This document shows positions 8,001 through 17,036 of a DNA stretch of 35,999 nt, piece by piece (positions within the stretch are counted from its first letter, which is position 1; every line of letters begins with the position of its first letter). Location: NCBI GenBank assembly GCA_017477205.1, contig JAFUXE010000001.1, positions 1 to 35,999 on the forward strand, written 5' to 3'. The DNA comes from Alloprevotella sp. (GTDB lineage Bacteria > Bacteroidota > Bacteroidia > Bacteroidales > Bacteroidaceae). Position numbers and translations under genes: made by a program. Below the pieces are notes generated by a model. The model was not told the DNA's origin, ran no database searches, and saw only the letters and a program-made list of their open reading frames with translations.

Positions 8001-8032
8001 TTTGCACATCCAATATAAAAGTTTTACTTTCG
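8001..8032 (+). promoter_or_regulatory. Bacteroidetes-type promoter for the IspD-LicD gene
   Basis: TTTG at 8001-8004, a 20-base spacer, and TACTTTCG at 8025-8032 match the Bacteroidetes consensus (TTTG, 19-21 bases, TAnnTTTG) except for one base in the -7 box. The ATG lies 33 bases beyond the -7 box. Confidence 0.6.
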
Positions 8033-8064
8033 CCGTCAAATTTAAGCACATAAGCACAAAAGAC

Positions 8065-9603
8065 ATGAAACATATCGCCGTCATTCTGGCTGCCGGCAGC
8101 GGCAAACGCATGGGGGCAGAGACGCCCAAGCAGTTTCTCCCCCTTGCAGGGAAACCTATGTTGGCATATAGCATCGAGGCATTTCAGGAAAACCGTCACG
8201 TCGATGAAATCATCATCGTGGCGAATCAGGAGTTCATGGAAGAAACGCGACAGGTGGCAGAGCGCGCAGGGGCAGACAAGCTTCGTTCCGTCATACCCGG
8301 CGGGGCTGAGCGTTCGGACAGCACCCTTGCCGCCATCAACTATATCAATTCCTTCAGTTCCCCACAGCTGCTGCGCGAAACCGTGAACCTGCTTTTCCAC
8401 GATGCCGCGCGTCCCCTTGTCACGGATGACATCATCTCACGCGTCTGCGAAGAGCTTGCGGAGAGCGAGGCCGTCAGCGTATGCCTGCCCACACCGGATA
8501 CCATCGTCGAGGCCGAAGGCACACGCATGACAGGCACCCTGGAACGCAGCCGTCTGCGCCGCATGCAGACGCCGCAGGCTTTCAGGCTCCACGTCATAGC
8601 AGAGGCCTATCGGCGTGCCAAGGCAGACCCTGACTTCCACGCCACCGACGACTGCGGCGTAGTGCTGAAATATATGCCCGAAACGGCTATAAGCCTCGTC
8701 AACGGCGACGAGGCGAACCTGAAGCTGACAACACCTCAGGATATGCCCATGCTGGAAAAGATACTGAAGGAAAGAAAGCCCGGAGCTCCCGTGAACCCCG
8801 AAAGACCAGGCTTCGACTACCTCTCCGACTACCGCGCCCGCATGTTGCGCCCTTTGCAATTGAAGATGCTGGAAATGCTGAAGCTCGTGGGAGACATTCT
8901 CGACCGCAACGGCGTGCGCTGGTGGCTGCAAGGCGGCACGCTGCTCGGTGCCGTGCGACACGGAGGCTTTATCCCCTGGGACGACGATATGGACATCGAC
9001 GTCCTGAAGGAAGACGTTCCGCGCATGGTGGAAGCATTGCGCCGCGAACTGCCGCCAGAATATGAACTGCCCGACCCGCCGCGCCGCACACCCATCTACA
9101 AAGTGCGCCTCTCCGACAGCTTCTTCGTGGAATATGCCGACGACTTCTCGCTGCCTTACAACAAGGGCATCTATATCGACATCTTCCCGCAGGGACCTGC
9201 CCCCACAGTCTCGCGCAAGTTCGCCCGCATCGTAGCGCGAGGCTATTGTAAGGCAAACAGCATTCTGGGTCGGCAGCACTACTACAGCCTGCGCGCCTTT
9301 GCCGAGTTCTTCTGGTTCGGAGCCCGCCGCGCCGTCTTCGGCACCCTGTGGAAGATGGCCTGCCTGCTCCGTCCCTACGACCGCTATCTGGCACAGGACA
9401 TTCAGAACAACGGACTTGGCCTGCTGCACGAGCGCGACCGCATTTTCCCGCTTTCCACCGTCCGCTTCGAGGACACGGAGTTCCCCGCTCCCGCAGACCC
9501 CGACTTCTACCTCCGCGAGGACTTTGGCGACTACATGCAGCTACCGCCCGAAGACCAGCGTCACGGCCATGCTGTTTACTACAGCCTCTCGCTAAAGGCG
9601 TGA
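8065..9603 (+). CDS. IspD/TarI-like cytidylyltransferase fused to LicD phosphotransferase
   Basis: Residues 1-235 form a CTP-dependent cytidylyltransferase: LAAGSGKRMG (9-17), PKQFLPL (21-27), HDAARPLVT (112-120) and NLKLTTPQD (218-226). The expected CTP-binding residues Arg15, Lys22 and Lys220 are present. Such domains make CDP-methylerythritol (IspD) or CDP-ribitol (TarI, human ISPD). Residues about 264-512 form a LicD domain with GVRWWLQGGTLLGAVRHGG and the metal-binding WDDDMDID (305-312), the family that transfers phosphocholine or ribitol-phosphate to glycans. Fusion implies that one protein makes a CDP-alcohol and uses it. The start at 8065 agrees with the upstream promoter. The gene is divergent from the flippase and lies 73 bases ahead of dxs, so the IspD half could instead, or also, serve isoprenoid synthesis. 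Confidence 0.9.
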   Translation: MKHIAVILAAGSGKRMGAETPKQFLPLAGKPMLAYSIEAFQENRHVDEIIIVANQEFMEETRQVAERAGADKLRSVIPGGAERSDSTLAAINYINSFSSPQLLRETVNLLFHDAARPLVTDDIISRVCEELAESEAVSVCLPTPDTIVEAEGTRMTGTLERSRLRRMQTPQAFRLHVIAEAYRRAKADPDFHATDDCGVVLKYMPETAISLVNGDEANLKLTTPQDMPMLEKILKERKPGAPVNPERPGFDYLSDYRARMLRPLQLKMLEMLKLVGDILDRNGVRWWLQGGTLLGAVRHGGFIPWDDDMDIDVLKEDVPRMVEALRRELPPEYELPDPPRRTPIYKVRLSDSFFVEYADDFSLPYNKGIYIDIFPQGPAPTVSRKFARIVARGYCKANSILGRQHYYSLRAFAEFFWFGARRAVFGTLWKMACLLRPYDRYLAQDIQNNGLGLLHERDRIFPLSTVRFEDTEFPAPADPDFYLREDFGDYMQLPPEDQRHGHAVYYSLSLKA

Positions 9604-9636
9604 TGTAATAAACCCTTGATTTATCAAGGAGCAGCT

Positions 9637-9668
9637 CTTGCTTCTGCGCACAGTTTGTTCTATCTTTG
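9637..9668 (+). promoter_or_regulatory. Promoter for dxs, predicting a very short leader
   Basis: CTTG at 9637-9640, a 20-base spacer and TATCTTTG at 9661-9668 form a near-perfect Bacteroidetes promoter. The dxs ATG at 9677 starts only 9 bases after the end of the -7 box, so the transcript should be leaderless or nearly so. Confidence 0.7.
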
Positions 9669-9676
9669 CCGCCGCA

Positions 9677-11572
9677 ATGGAAACAGAAAAGGATATACTT
9701 GACCATATAAACAGCCCCGAGGATTTGCGAAAACTCCCCGTAGAGCAACTGCCCGAATTGTGTTGTCAGCTGCGTAAGCGCATCATCGTGGAGTGCGCCC
9801 ACAACCCGGGACATCTGGCTTCCAGCCTTGGTGCCGTGGAACTCACGGTGGCCCTGCACTATGTCTTCGACACGCCGTATGACCGCATCGTTTGGGATGT
9901 GGGGCATCAGGCATACGGGCACAAGATACTCACTGGGCGCCGCGACCTTTTTCATACAAACCGCAAATTCAAGGGCCTGCGCCCTTTCCCCTCGCCGGAA
10001 GAAAGCGAATACGACACCTTCGCATGCGGTCATGCCAGCAACTCCATCTCCGCTGCCCTCGGCATGGCGACGGCGGCAGCAGCTGAAGCCTCGGAACGTC
10101 CGCGCAAGGTGGCATGCGTCATCGGTGACGGCGCGATGAGCGGCGGCCTCGCCTTTGAAGGCCTCAACAATGCCAGTGAGACGAAGGGCAACCTGCTCAT
10201 CGTTCTCAACGACAACGACATGAGCATAGACCGCAGTGTGGGAGGCATGAAGCACTACCTGCTGCGCCTGCAGACCAGTGGAACATACAACCGCTGGCGC
10301 TTCAACGCTGCCAAGCAACTCTGGCGCTGGGGCGTGCTGAACGATGCCCGCCGCCGTGCTGTCATCCGCTTCAACAATTCCCTGAAATCCCTCATCACGC
10401 ATCAGCAGAATGTCTTTGAAGGCATGGATATCCGCTACTTCGGCCCCACGGACGGACACGATGTCGTGACCCTCGTGGACACGTTGCGCCGCATTAAGGA
10501 CATGCAGGGACCGAAGCTGCTCCATCTGCACACCATAAAAGGAAAAGGATTGGAGGCGGCAGAGAAATCCCCCACCATTTGGCACGCACCGGGCAAGTTC
10601 AATGCGGAAAGCGGCGAACGCCTTGAAGCAGGAAAGCAGGCGGAAACCCCCAGGTTTCAGGATGTCTTCGGCGAAACCTTGCTGGAACTGGCCAGGAAAA
10701 ACCCGAAAATCGTCGGTGTCACACCCGCCATGCCCACGGGATGCTCTATGGACTTGATGATGGCAGCTCTTCCCGAGCGCACTTTCGACGTGGGTATCGC
10801 CGAGGGACATGCCGTCACGTTCTCGGCCGGTATGGCAAAGGATGGCTTGCAGCCCTTCTGCAACATTTATTCCGCCTTTGCCCAGCGCGCTTACGACAAC
10901 ATCATCCATGACGCTGCACTGCTGCGTCTTCCGATAGTACTATGCCTCGATCGCGCCGGACTTGTCGGCGAGGACGGTCCGACACACCACGGTGCCTTCG
11001 ACCTTGCCGCCTTACGCTGCATACCGAACCTCACCATTGCCAGTCCCTATGACGAATGCGAACTGCGACGCCTGATGTACACGGCACAACTGCCGGGAAA
11101 AGGCACGTTCGTCATACGCTATCCACGTGGGCGCGGCAAGCTCGCTGAATGGCACTGCCCGTTGGAGAAGGTCTCCGTCGGGACAGGACGCAAGCTGAAG
11201 GACGGCACCGACGTGGCCGTCATCAGTCTTGGCCCCATCGGAACGGAAGTCGCGGAAGCTCTTGAGGGAACTCCCTTTGCCCATTACGACTTGCGCTTCT
11301 TGAAACCCCTTGACGCGACACTTCTCCGCGAGATTGCCGGGCGTTTCAAAAAGGTGCTGACGGTGGAGGACGGTTGTCGCATCGGCGGTATGGGCTCTGC
11401 CGTGACAGAATGGTTCATGGACAACGGATTCCGCCCCACGGTGCGCCGCCTTGGCCTCCCCGATGCTTTCGTAGAACATGGCAGCGTGCCGGAACTTCGC
11501 CACCTCATAGGCCTGGATGCCGAGAATATACGCCGCGAAGCAGAGCTTTTGTCTTCACAGGAAAGCGCATAG
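9677..11572 (+). CDS. dxs: 1-Deoxy-D-xylulose-5-phosphate synthase
   Basis: Dxs joins pyruvate and glyceraldehyde 3-phosphate to form DXP, the first step of the MEP isoprenoid pathway and a feeder for thiamin and pyridoxal, in the cytoplasm. The 631-residue protein has the full family layout: [36 protein letters not shown] (73-88), the thiamin diphosphate motif GDGAMSGG (150-157) ending in LNDNDMSI, then [17 protein letters not shown] and [15 protein letters not shown] in the pyrimidine-binding and transketolase-like domains. The ATG at 9677 was chosen over the longer frame from 9638 because homology begins there and the promoter overlaps the extra codons. It is followed after 48 bases by trkA, a pairing I recall from other Bacteroidales. 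Confidence 0.96.
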   Translation: METEKDILDHINSPEDLRKLPVEQLPELCCQLRKRIIVECAHNPGHLASSLGAVELTVALHYVFDTPYDRIVWDVGHQAYGHKILTGRRDLFHTNRKFKGLRPFPSPEESEYDTFACGHASNSISAALGMATAAAAEASERPRKVACVIGDGAMSGGLAFEGLNNASETKGNLLIVLNDNDMSIDRSVGGMKHYLLRLQTSGTYNRWRFNAAKQLWRWGVLNDARRRAVIRFNNSLKSLITHQQNVFEGMDIRYFGPTDGHDVVTLVDTLRRIKDMQGPKLLHLHTIKGKGLEAAEKSPTIWHAPGKFNAESGERLEAGKQAETPRFQDVFGETLLELARKNPKIVGVTPAMPTGCSMDLMMAALPERTFDVGIAEGHAVTFSAGMAKDGLQPFCNIYSAFAQRAYDNIIHDAALLRLPIVLCLDRAGLVGEDGPTHHGAFDLAALRCIPNLTIASPYDECELRRLMYTAQLPGKGTFVIRYPRGRGKLAEWHCPLEKVSVGTGRKLKDGTDVAVISLGPIGTEVAEALEGTPFAHYDLRFLKPLDATLLREIAGRFKKVLTVEDGCRIGGMGSAVTEWFMDNGFRPTVRRLGLPDAFVEHGSVPELRHLIGLDAENIRREAELLSSQESA

Positions 11573-11620
11573 TGCTGCCCGAAAGACCAGGAAACAGAAT
11601 AACAAGAAAACATCTTCAAA

Positions 11621-12964
11621 ATGAAAATCATCATAGCCGGCGCAGGCGCCGTAGGTACCCACCTGGCAAAACTCTTTTCCCGTGAGCACCACGACATCAC
11701 GCTCATTGACGAAGACCCGGGTCGCCTTGCACACCTCAGTTCCAACTATGACATGCTGACGTTGCAGATGTCACCTTCCAGCATTCGCAGCCTGCGAGAG
11801 GCTGAAGCTGGTCGTGCGGACATTTTCATTGCCGTTACACCGGACGAGGCGCGAAACATGATGATCTGTATGCTCGCCTCCAAGCTGGGAGCCAAGAAGA
11901 CCGTTGCCCGCGTGAACAATGCTGAATATCTTGCCGAGAGCAACACGAAATACTTCCAGAGCCTTGGCATTGCCGCCATGATTTATCCTGAGGAACTTGC
12001 TGGCGAAGAAATCATGGCCAGCGTGCGGCGCAGCTGGGTGAGGCAGAGCGTAGCCGTACAAGGTGGCAAGCTGCTCCTTATCTGCGTGAAGGTTCGCAAG
12101 GGAGCCCCCATCCTCAACCGTCCTTTGCGCGAAGTCTCACTTCCCGACTCCCCCTTCCACGTAGTGGCCATCAAGCGTCGTGGTGAAACCCTCATCCCCC
12201 ACGGCAATGACAGCATACGCCATCAGGATGCCGTCTATTTCATGACGAAGCCAGATTATCTTGACCAGATAAAGGCCATTGCCGGTAAGGAAGACTATCC
12301 CGATGTGGAGAATGTCGTTTTCCTCGGTGGTGGCAGCGTGACGGAACGCGCCCTCACGCGTCTGCCGGACTATATGCATGCCAAGGTGTTTGAAACCAGC
12401 GAACGCCGCATTGAGGAACTTGACGGCCTTGTGGACAACTCTCACGTCATGTATATCAACGGTGATGGCCGCGACGTTGACCTTCTCATTGAGGAGGGCA
12501 TCAAGCAGTCGCAGGCCTTTGTCGCCTGCACGGCAAATTCTGAAATGAACATCCTCTCCTGCCTCGCTGCCAAGCGCGCCGGTGTGCGCAAGACGGTGGC
12601 GATGGTGGAAAACCTGGATTATATACAGATGGCTGAGAGTCTTGATATCGGCAGCATACTGAACAAGAAGACCATTGCCGCCGCCTACATTTATCAGATG
12701 ATGCTCAAGGCCGATGTCACGACCGTGAAAAGCCTGCTCATTGCCAATGCCGACGTTGCAGAGTTCGTAGTTGCCGAGGGTGCTAAAGTGACGCGCCACC
12801 CTGTGAAAGACCTCGCCCTTCCTGCTTCCACCACGCTTGGCGGTATGGTGCGCGACGGCAAGGCACAGCTCATCAACGGTATGACACAGCTTCGTGCCGG
12901 TGACATTGTCGTTGCTTTTTGCGTGGAGAACTCCCTGAAGCGTCTTGAAAAATACTTCAAGTAG
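11621..12964 (+). CDS. trkA: Trk potassium uptake regulatory protein TrkA
   Basis: TrkA is the cytosolic NAD(H)/nucleotide-binding subunit that gates the TrkH potassium channel. The 447-residue protein is a tandem of two RCK units. The first has a perfect GAGAVG (7-12) Rossmann motif followed by the acidic LIDED strand end. The second, near residue 230, has the degenerate FLGGGSVTERAL. Each is followed by a TrkA_C domain (about 135-220 and 360-447). It is 48 bases downstream of dxs, probably in the same transcript. The channel gene trkH, often next in related genomes, is not here: a terminator-like hairpin and a tRNA follow instead. Confidence 0.94.
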   Translation: MKIIIAGAGAVGTHLAKLFSREHHDITLIDEDPGRLAHLSSNYDMLTLQMSPSSIRSLREAEAGRADIFIAVTPDEARNMMICMLASKLGAKKTVARVNNAEYLAESNTKYFQSLGIAAMIYPEELAGEEIMASVRRSWVRQSVAVQGGKLLLICVKVRKGAPILNRPLREVSLPDSPFHVVAIKRRGETLIPHGNDSIRHQDAVYFMTKPDYLDQIKAIAGKEDYPDVENVVFLGGGSVTERALTRLPDYMHAKVFETSERRIEELDGLVDNSHVMYINGDGRDVDLLIEEGIKQSQAFVACTANSEMNILSCLAAKRAGVRKTVAMVENLDYIQMAESLDIGSILNKKTIAAAYIYQMMLKADVTTVKSLLIANADVAEFVVAEGAKVTRHPVKDLALPASTTLGGMVRDGKAQLINGMTQLRAGDIVVAFCVENSLKRLEKYFK

Positions 12965-13001
12965 CGGCAGACGAGACGTACATGCTGGAGAAAATAAAAC
13001 A

Positions 13002-13035
13002 GGTGCTCGGCCACAACCGGGTCGAACACCGTTTA
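13002..13035. terminator. Terminator-like hairpin between trkA and the tRNA
   Basis: GGTGCTCG (13002-13009) pairs with CGAACACC (13023-13030) at seven of eight positions, and GTTTATAATAAT follows. It could end both trkA and the convergent tRNA transcript. The U-tract is poor. Confidence 0.4.
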
Positions 13036-13047
13036 TAATAATATGTG

Positions 13048-13129
13048 TGCGCCTGATAGGACTCGAACCTACACGACCGAAATCACCAGATCCTAAGTCT
13101 GGCGCGTCTACCAATTTCGCCACAAGCGC
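13048..13129 (-). tRNA. tRNA-Leu (anticodon TAG)
   Basis: Read on the minus strand, the 82-base gene folds with acceptor GCGCTTG pairing to CAGGCGC (one G-T pair), discriminator A, D-arm containing AAATTGGTAGAC, anticodon stem CCAGA/TCTGG with loop CTTAGGA (anticodon TAG, reading CUA), a long class II variable arm and T-arm GTAGGTTCGAGTCCTAT. The 3' CCA is not encoded. It lies between convergent trkA and divergent parC. Confidence 0.95.
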
Positions 13130-13246
13130 GAGTGGAGAGATAAAACCCTCCGGTTTTGAAGAGTGAAATGGCTCTGAAAAGCCCTTTTTCGGCGGCAAAG
13201 GTATGGTTTTTTTGCCATACAGGGGACGCAAAACTCAACTTTTTTG

Positions 13247-13254
13247 TATTTTCG
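13247..13254 (+). promoter_or_regulatory. Candidate -7 box upstream of parC
   Basis: TATTTTCG at 13247-13254 resembles TAnnTTTG with one mismatch, 26 bases before the parC ATG. No TTTG is found at the proper upstream distance. A small hairpin GTATGG/CCATAC (13201-13220) precedes it. Confidence 0.4.
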
Positions 13255-13280
13255 CCACGCAAAAAGCAGAAAAAGATTTG

Positions 13281-15992
13281 ATGGAAGAAGAATTCACTGA
13301 CGAAATATCGCAAACGCAGGACGCGCAGAAGGATTCTGCCGTGAAGCCGCAGCTGACGGGCATGTTCCAGAACTGGTTTCTCGACTATGCCAGCTACGTC
13401 ATTCTGGAACGCGCTGTTCCCCATATGGGCGACGGTCTGAAACCCGTGCAGCGCCGCATTCTCCATGCGATGAACCGCCTGCATGACGGCCGCTACAACA
13501 AGGTGGCCAACATCGTGGGTCACACGATGCAGTTTCACCCGCATGGCGACGCCAGCATCGGCGACGCGCTGGTGCAGATGGGGCAGAAGGAACTCCTCAT
13601 TGACACGCAGGGAAACTGGGGAAACATCCTGACGGGTGATGGCGCGGCTGCACCGCGATATATCGAGGCAAGGCTCTCCAAACTCGCCCTTGACATCCTG
13701 TTCAACCCGAAGACGACGGAATGGAAACTTTCCTACGACGGGCGCAACCGTGAGCCGGTGGCGTTGCCCGTGAAGTTCCCGTTGCTGCTGGCACAGGGCG
13801 CGGAGGGTATAGCTGTGGGTATGAGTGCAAAGATATTGCCCCATAACTTCGGCGAAATCTGTCAGGCCGCCATCAGCTACCTGCGTGGTGAGGACTTCCA
13901 GCTGTTCCCTGACTTCCTGACAGGCGGCAGCATTGACGTTGCAAATTACAGGGACGGTCAGCGCGGCGGCGTGGTGAAGGTGAGGGCGAAGATATCCAAG
14001 CTCGACCAGAAAACGCTTGTCATCACGGAGATTCCCTTCGGAAAAACCACAAGCGGCGTTATCGAAAGTATTCTCAAAGCCAACGAAAAGGGAAAGATAA
14101 AAATCCGCAAGGTGGACGATAATACGGCCGCCAACGTGGAGATACAGGTGCAGTTGCCGCCCGGCACATCGTCTGACAAAACCATCGACGCACTTTATGC
14201 CTTCACGGACTGCGAGGTAAGCATCTCACCGAACTGCGTCGTCATTCAGGACAAGAAGCCCGTGTTCATGTCCGTAAGTGATGTCCTGCGCGGCAGTGTT
14301 GACAATACGCGGGAGCTGCTGCGCCGTGAGCTGGAGATACGCCGCCACGAACTGATGGAGTCTCTCTTCTTCGCCTCTTTGGAGCGCATTTTTATTGAGG
14401 AGCGTATCTACAAGGACCGCCAGTATGAGCAGGCACGCGACATGGATGCCGTCGTGGCCCATGTAGCTTCGCGCCTGGAGCCCTTCGTAAAGGACTTCTA
14501 CCGGGAAGTGACGCGCGACGACATCTTGCGTCTGAACGAAATCAAGATGGCGCGCATCCTGCGCTTCAACAAGGATAAGGCCGACGAGTTCATTGCCCGT
14601 ACAAAAGCCGAGGTGGAGCGCATTGACGATGACCTCAAGCACATGACCGACGTCACCATACGCTGGTTCCAGCAAATCTATGACAAGTATGCTGCGCAGC
14701 ATCCGCGACAGACGGAATTGCGCTCCTTCGACACCATCGTGGCCACGAAGGTTGTGGAGGCCAACCAGAAACTTTACATCAATCGTGCGGACGGCTTCAT
14801 GGGGACAGGGTTGAAAAAGGACGAATTCGTGGACAACTGTTCGGACATCGACGATGTGATTATCTTCTATCGCGACGGCACCTACAAGGTGACGCGTGTT
14901 GCGGACAAGGTGTTCATTGGCGAGACGGAACGCTCGAAGGCCGAGAAGCGCAAGGCGGAAATCATCCATATCGCCATCTTCAAGAAGAACGACACGCGCA
15001 CCATCTACAACGTCTGCTATCGTGACGGTCGCGCGGGAACGATGTTCATAAAGCGTTTCAACGTCACCAGTATCACGCACGACCGCGAATACGACCTCAC
15101 GATGGGTACGCCCGGCAGTCGCGTGTTCTACTTCACGTCGAATCCGAACGGAGAGGCAGAGACCATCAAGGTGATGCTTAAACCCAACCCAAAGCTGAAG
15201 CGCACCTTCATTGATGCCGACTTCAGCCAGATACTCGTCAAAGGTCGCTCAAGCCGGGGCAACATCCTGACGAAGCTCGACGTACACCGCATCCTCCTGA
15301 AGGCACACGGCGGCAGCACACTGGGCGGGCGCAAGGTGTGGTTCGACCGCGACGTGGGACGTATCAACTTCGATGAGCATGGTGAATATCTCGGAGAGTT
15401 CCATTCCGAAGACAGCATCCTAGTCATCCTGCCCGACGGGGACTTTTACACCACAAACTTCGACCCCAACAACCACTACGAGACGAATATCCTGCGCATC
15501 GAAAAGTTTGATGAGCAGAAAGTCTGGACGCTGGCTCTCTTCGATGCGGCGCAGCAGGGCTACCTTTATATCAAGCGCTTCCGCATGGAGGTTGCCGCCG
15601 CCGGACGTCACCAGAATTTCATGAGCGAAGCTCCCGGCTCGCGCCTGCTCCTGCTGACCGATGCGCCCAATCCGCGCCTGATGGTGAACTTCAGCGGTCC
15701 TGACGCTTTTCGCGAGCCTCTGGAATTTGATGCGGAGGACTTCATCGCCGTTAAAGGTTTCAAGGCTAAGGGAAAGCGTGTCACGACCTGTCAGGTGGGG
15801 AATATAGGCATGGTGCCTCTCCCCGAGCCGGAGCCTTCTGCTGAAGAGCCGGAAACTGACGAGTCAGATTTGGAAGCCGGAACGCCGATGCCGGAGGATG
15901 TTCTCGCGGCGCAGGCAGAGGACAGCACGCCTCAGGGCAATGCGCCCTACGAGGACGAAGCCCCTATACAATTAGACCTTTTTGGAAATTAG
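13281..15992 (+). CDS. parC: DNA topoisomerase IV subunit A (ParC-type)
   Basis: This 903-residue type IIA topoisomerase subunit breaks and rejoins DNA to decatenate daughter chromosomes, with ParE (not in the window). The breakage domain has DYASYVILERAVPHMGDGLKPVQRR and the catalytic Tyr127 in AAAPRYIEARL. The quinolone-pocket segment reads HPHGDASIGDALV, giving Ala and Asp at the places of E. coli ParC Ser80 and Glu84. The C-terminal domain (about residues 500-830) has the blade-like repeats of ParC and no GyrA box (QRRGGKG), which is why I call it ParC, not GyrA. The final 80 residues are an acidic Pro/Glu-rich tail. The ATG at 13281 fits homology; the longer frame from 13203 crosses the promoter. 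The zinc peptidase gene follows after 31 bases. Confidence 0.92.
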   Translation: MEEEFTDEISQTQDAQKDSAVKPQLTGMFQNWFLDYASYVILERAVPHMGDGLKPVQRRILHAMNRLHDGRYNKVANIVGHTMQFHPHGDASIGDALVQMGQKELLIDTQGNWGNILTGDGAAAPRYIEARLSKLALDILFNPKTTEWKLSYDGRNREPVALPVKFPLLLAQGAEGIAVGMSAKILPHNFGEICQAAISYLRGEDFQLFPDFLTGGSIDVANYRDGQRGGVVKVRAKISKLDQKTLVITEIPFGKTTSGVIESILKANEKGKIKIRKVDDNTAANVEIQVQLPPGTSSDKTIDALYAFTDCEVSISPNCVVIQDKKPVFMSVSDVLRGSVDNTRELLRRELEIRRHELMESLFFASLERIFIEERIYKDRQYEQARDMDAVVAHVASRLEPFVKDFYREVTRDDILRLNEIKMARILRFNKDKADEFIARTKAEVERIDDDLKHMTDVTIRWFQQIYDKYAAQHPRQTELRSFDTIVATKVVEANQKLYINRADGFMGTGLKKDEFVDNCSDIDDVIIFYRDGTYKVTRVADKVFIGETERSKAEKRKAEIIHIAIFKKNDTRTIYNVCYRDGRAGTMFIKRFNVTSITHDREYDLTMGTPGSRVFYFTSNPNGEAETIKVMLKPNPKLKRTFIDADFSQILVKGRSSRGNILTKLDVHRILLKAHGGSTLGGRKVWFDRDVGRINFDEHGEYLGEFHSEDSILVILPDGDFYTTNFDPNNHYETNILRIEKFDEQKVWTLALFDAAQQGYLYIKRFRMEVAAAGRHQNFMSEAPGSRLLLLTDAPNPRLMVNFSGPDAFREPLEFDAEDFIAVKGFKAKGKRVTTCQVGNIGMVPLPEPEPSAEEPETDESDLEAGTPMPEDVLAAQAEDSTPQGNAPYEDEAPIQLDLFGN

Positions 15993-16023
15993 ACGTCACT
16001 TGTTAGAATAAAAAACTAAAATA

Positions 16024-16890
16024 ATGAAACTCAACGGACGACGCGAAAGCAACAACGTAGAAGATCGCCGGGGAAAACGCAGTGTGGCAGCCGGCGCAGG
16101 CATTGGCGGCATCATCATCGCTGCCATCATGGCTTGGATTACCACAGGCGGCGACCTCAGCCAAGTGTTTAACGTGGTGGCCGAGCAGGCCTCACAGACG
16201 CAAACCACCGAACAAGCCGACTATCAGCCCACTCCTGAAGAGCAGAAGTTCGAAAAGTTCTCCCGCCAAATTCTGGCTGGAACGGAAGACGTATGGACGC
16301 AGCTCTTCCGCGAAAAAGGCTGGCAGTACGAAGCGCCTACGCTCGTATTCTTCACGGATGCCGTGCAGTCGGCCTGCGGAAACGCTACCTCGCAGGTTGG
16401 ACCTTTCTACTGTTCCGGCGACCAGAAACTTTACATTGACCTCTCCTTCTTTGAACAGATGGATAAGCAGATGAAAGCCGGTGGTGACCTGGCACATGCC
16501 TACGTTATCGCTCATGAAGTGGGCCACCACATTGAGTATTCCACAGGCCTGCTCAACAAAGCCCACCAGCAGATGAGCCGCCTCTCGGAGAAGGAGGCAA
16601 ACCAGATCAGCGTCCGCATAGAACTCCTCGCTGACTACTATGCCGGCGTCTGGGCACACCACGACCAGAAGAATTACGGTTCTATTGACAATCAGGACAT
16701 CCTGGAGGCCATCAACTGCGCACAGAAGATAGGCGATGACTACCTGCAGAAGCAGGCACGCGGGTATGCCGTTCCCGAGTCCTTCAACCACGGTACGAGC
16801 GAACAGCGGGCACGCTGGTTCAAGAAGGGGCTTGAAAGTGGAAAGTTTGAGGAACAACCCACGTTCGGCGTTCCCTACGAACAGTTGTAG
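16024..16890 (+). CDS. Neutral zinc metallopeptidase, YpfJ family, membrane-anchored
   Basis: The 288-residue protein has a basic N-terminus, one transmembrane helix (about 20-41, AAGAGIGGIIIAAIMAWIT), a linker rich in Gln and Thr, and a periplasm-facing catalytic domain. The zinc site HEVGHH starts at residue 164, and the third ligand is probably Glu200 in ELLADYYAGVWAHH, which matches the family pattern E-L-x-A-D-x-x-A-G-V-W. Other family blocks are SACGNATSQVGPFYC and LYIDLSFF. The substrate of this family is not known. It follows parC by 31 bases and is probably co-transcribed with it; a strong hairpin terminator follows. Confidence 0.92.
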   Translation: MKLNGRRESNNVEDRRGKRSVAAGAGIGGIIIAAIMAWITTGGDLSQVFNVVAEQASQTQTTEQADYQPTPEEQKFEKFSRQILAGTEDVWTQLFREKGWQYEAPTLVFFTDAVQSACGNATSQVGPFYCSGDQKLYIDLSFFEQMDKQMKAGGDLAHAYVIAHEVGHHIEYSTGLLNKAHQQMSRLSEKEANQISVRIELLADYYAGVWAHHDQKNYGSIDNQDILEAINCAQKIGDDYLQKQARGYAVPESFNHGTSEQRARWFKKGLESGKFEEQPTFGVPYEQL

Positions 16891-16934
16891 TCTGTAAACA
16901 AAAGCGAAGGACTCAAAACCTTCGAAGCTGACAG

Positions 16935-16968
16935 CGCGCGCACATGAAAGGTGTGCGCGTGTGTTTTT
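16935..16968 (+). terminator. Rho-independent terminator after the zinc peptidase
   Basis: GCGCGCACA-type stem (16935-16944) pairs with TGTGCGCG (16952-16961) around a 7-base loop, followed by TGTTTTT. It separates the parC-peptidase unit from the aminopeptidase P promoter 13 bases on. Confidence 0.8.
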
Positions 16969-16980
16969 ATATGCGTGAAG

Positions 16981-17012
16981 CTTGGCTTTTCCCGAATTAT
17001 GCACTATTTTTG
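16981..17012 (+). promoter_or_regulatory. Promoter for aminopeptidase P
   Basis: CTTG at 16981-16984, a 20-base spacer and TATTTTTG at 17005-17012 give the same arrangement as the dxs promoter. An ATG lies at 17022, 10 bases after the box, and a second at 17037. Confidence 0.65.
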
Positions 17013-17036
17013 TCGCGCAGTATGACCCCCCATCGT

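Noticed and set aside
8065..9603. Two separate genes, ispD and licD
   Set aside because: One uninterrupted frame with a short linker (about residues 235-264) and no internal start or gap.
8969..10909. 646-residue minus-strand frame
   Set aside because: Antisense across the LicD and dxs regions; spans two real genes and an intergenic promoter.
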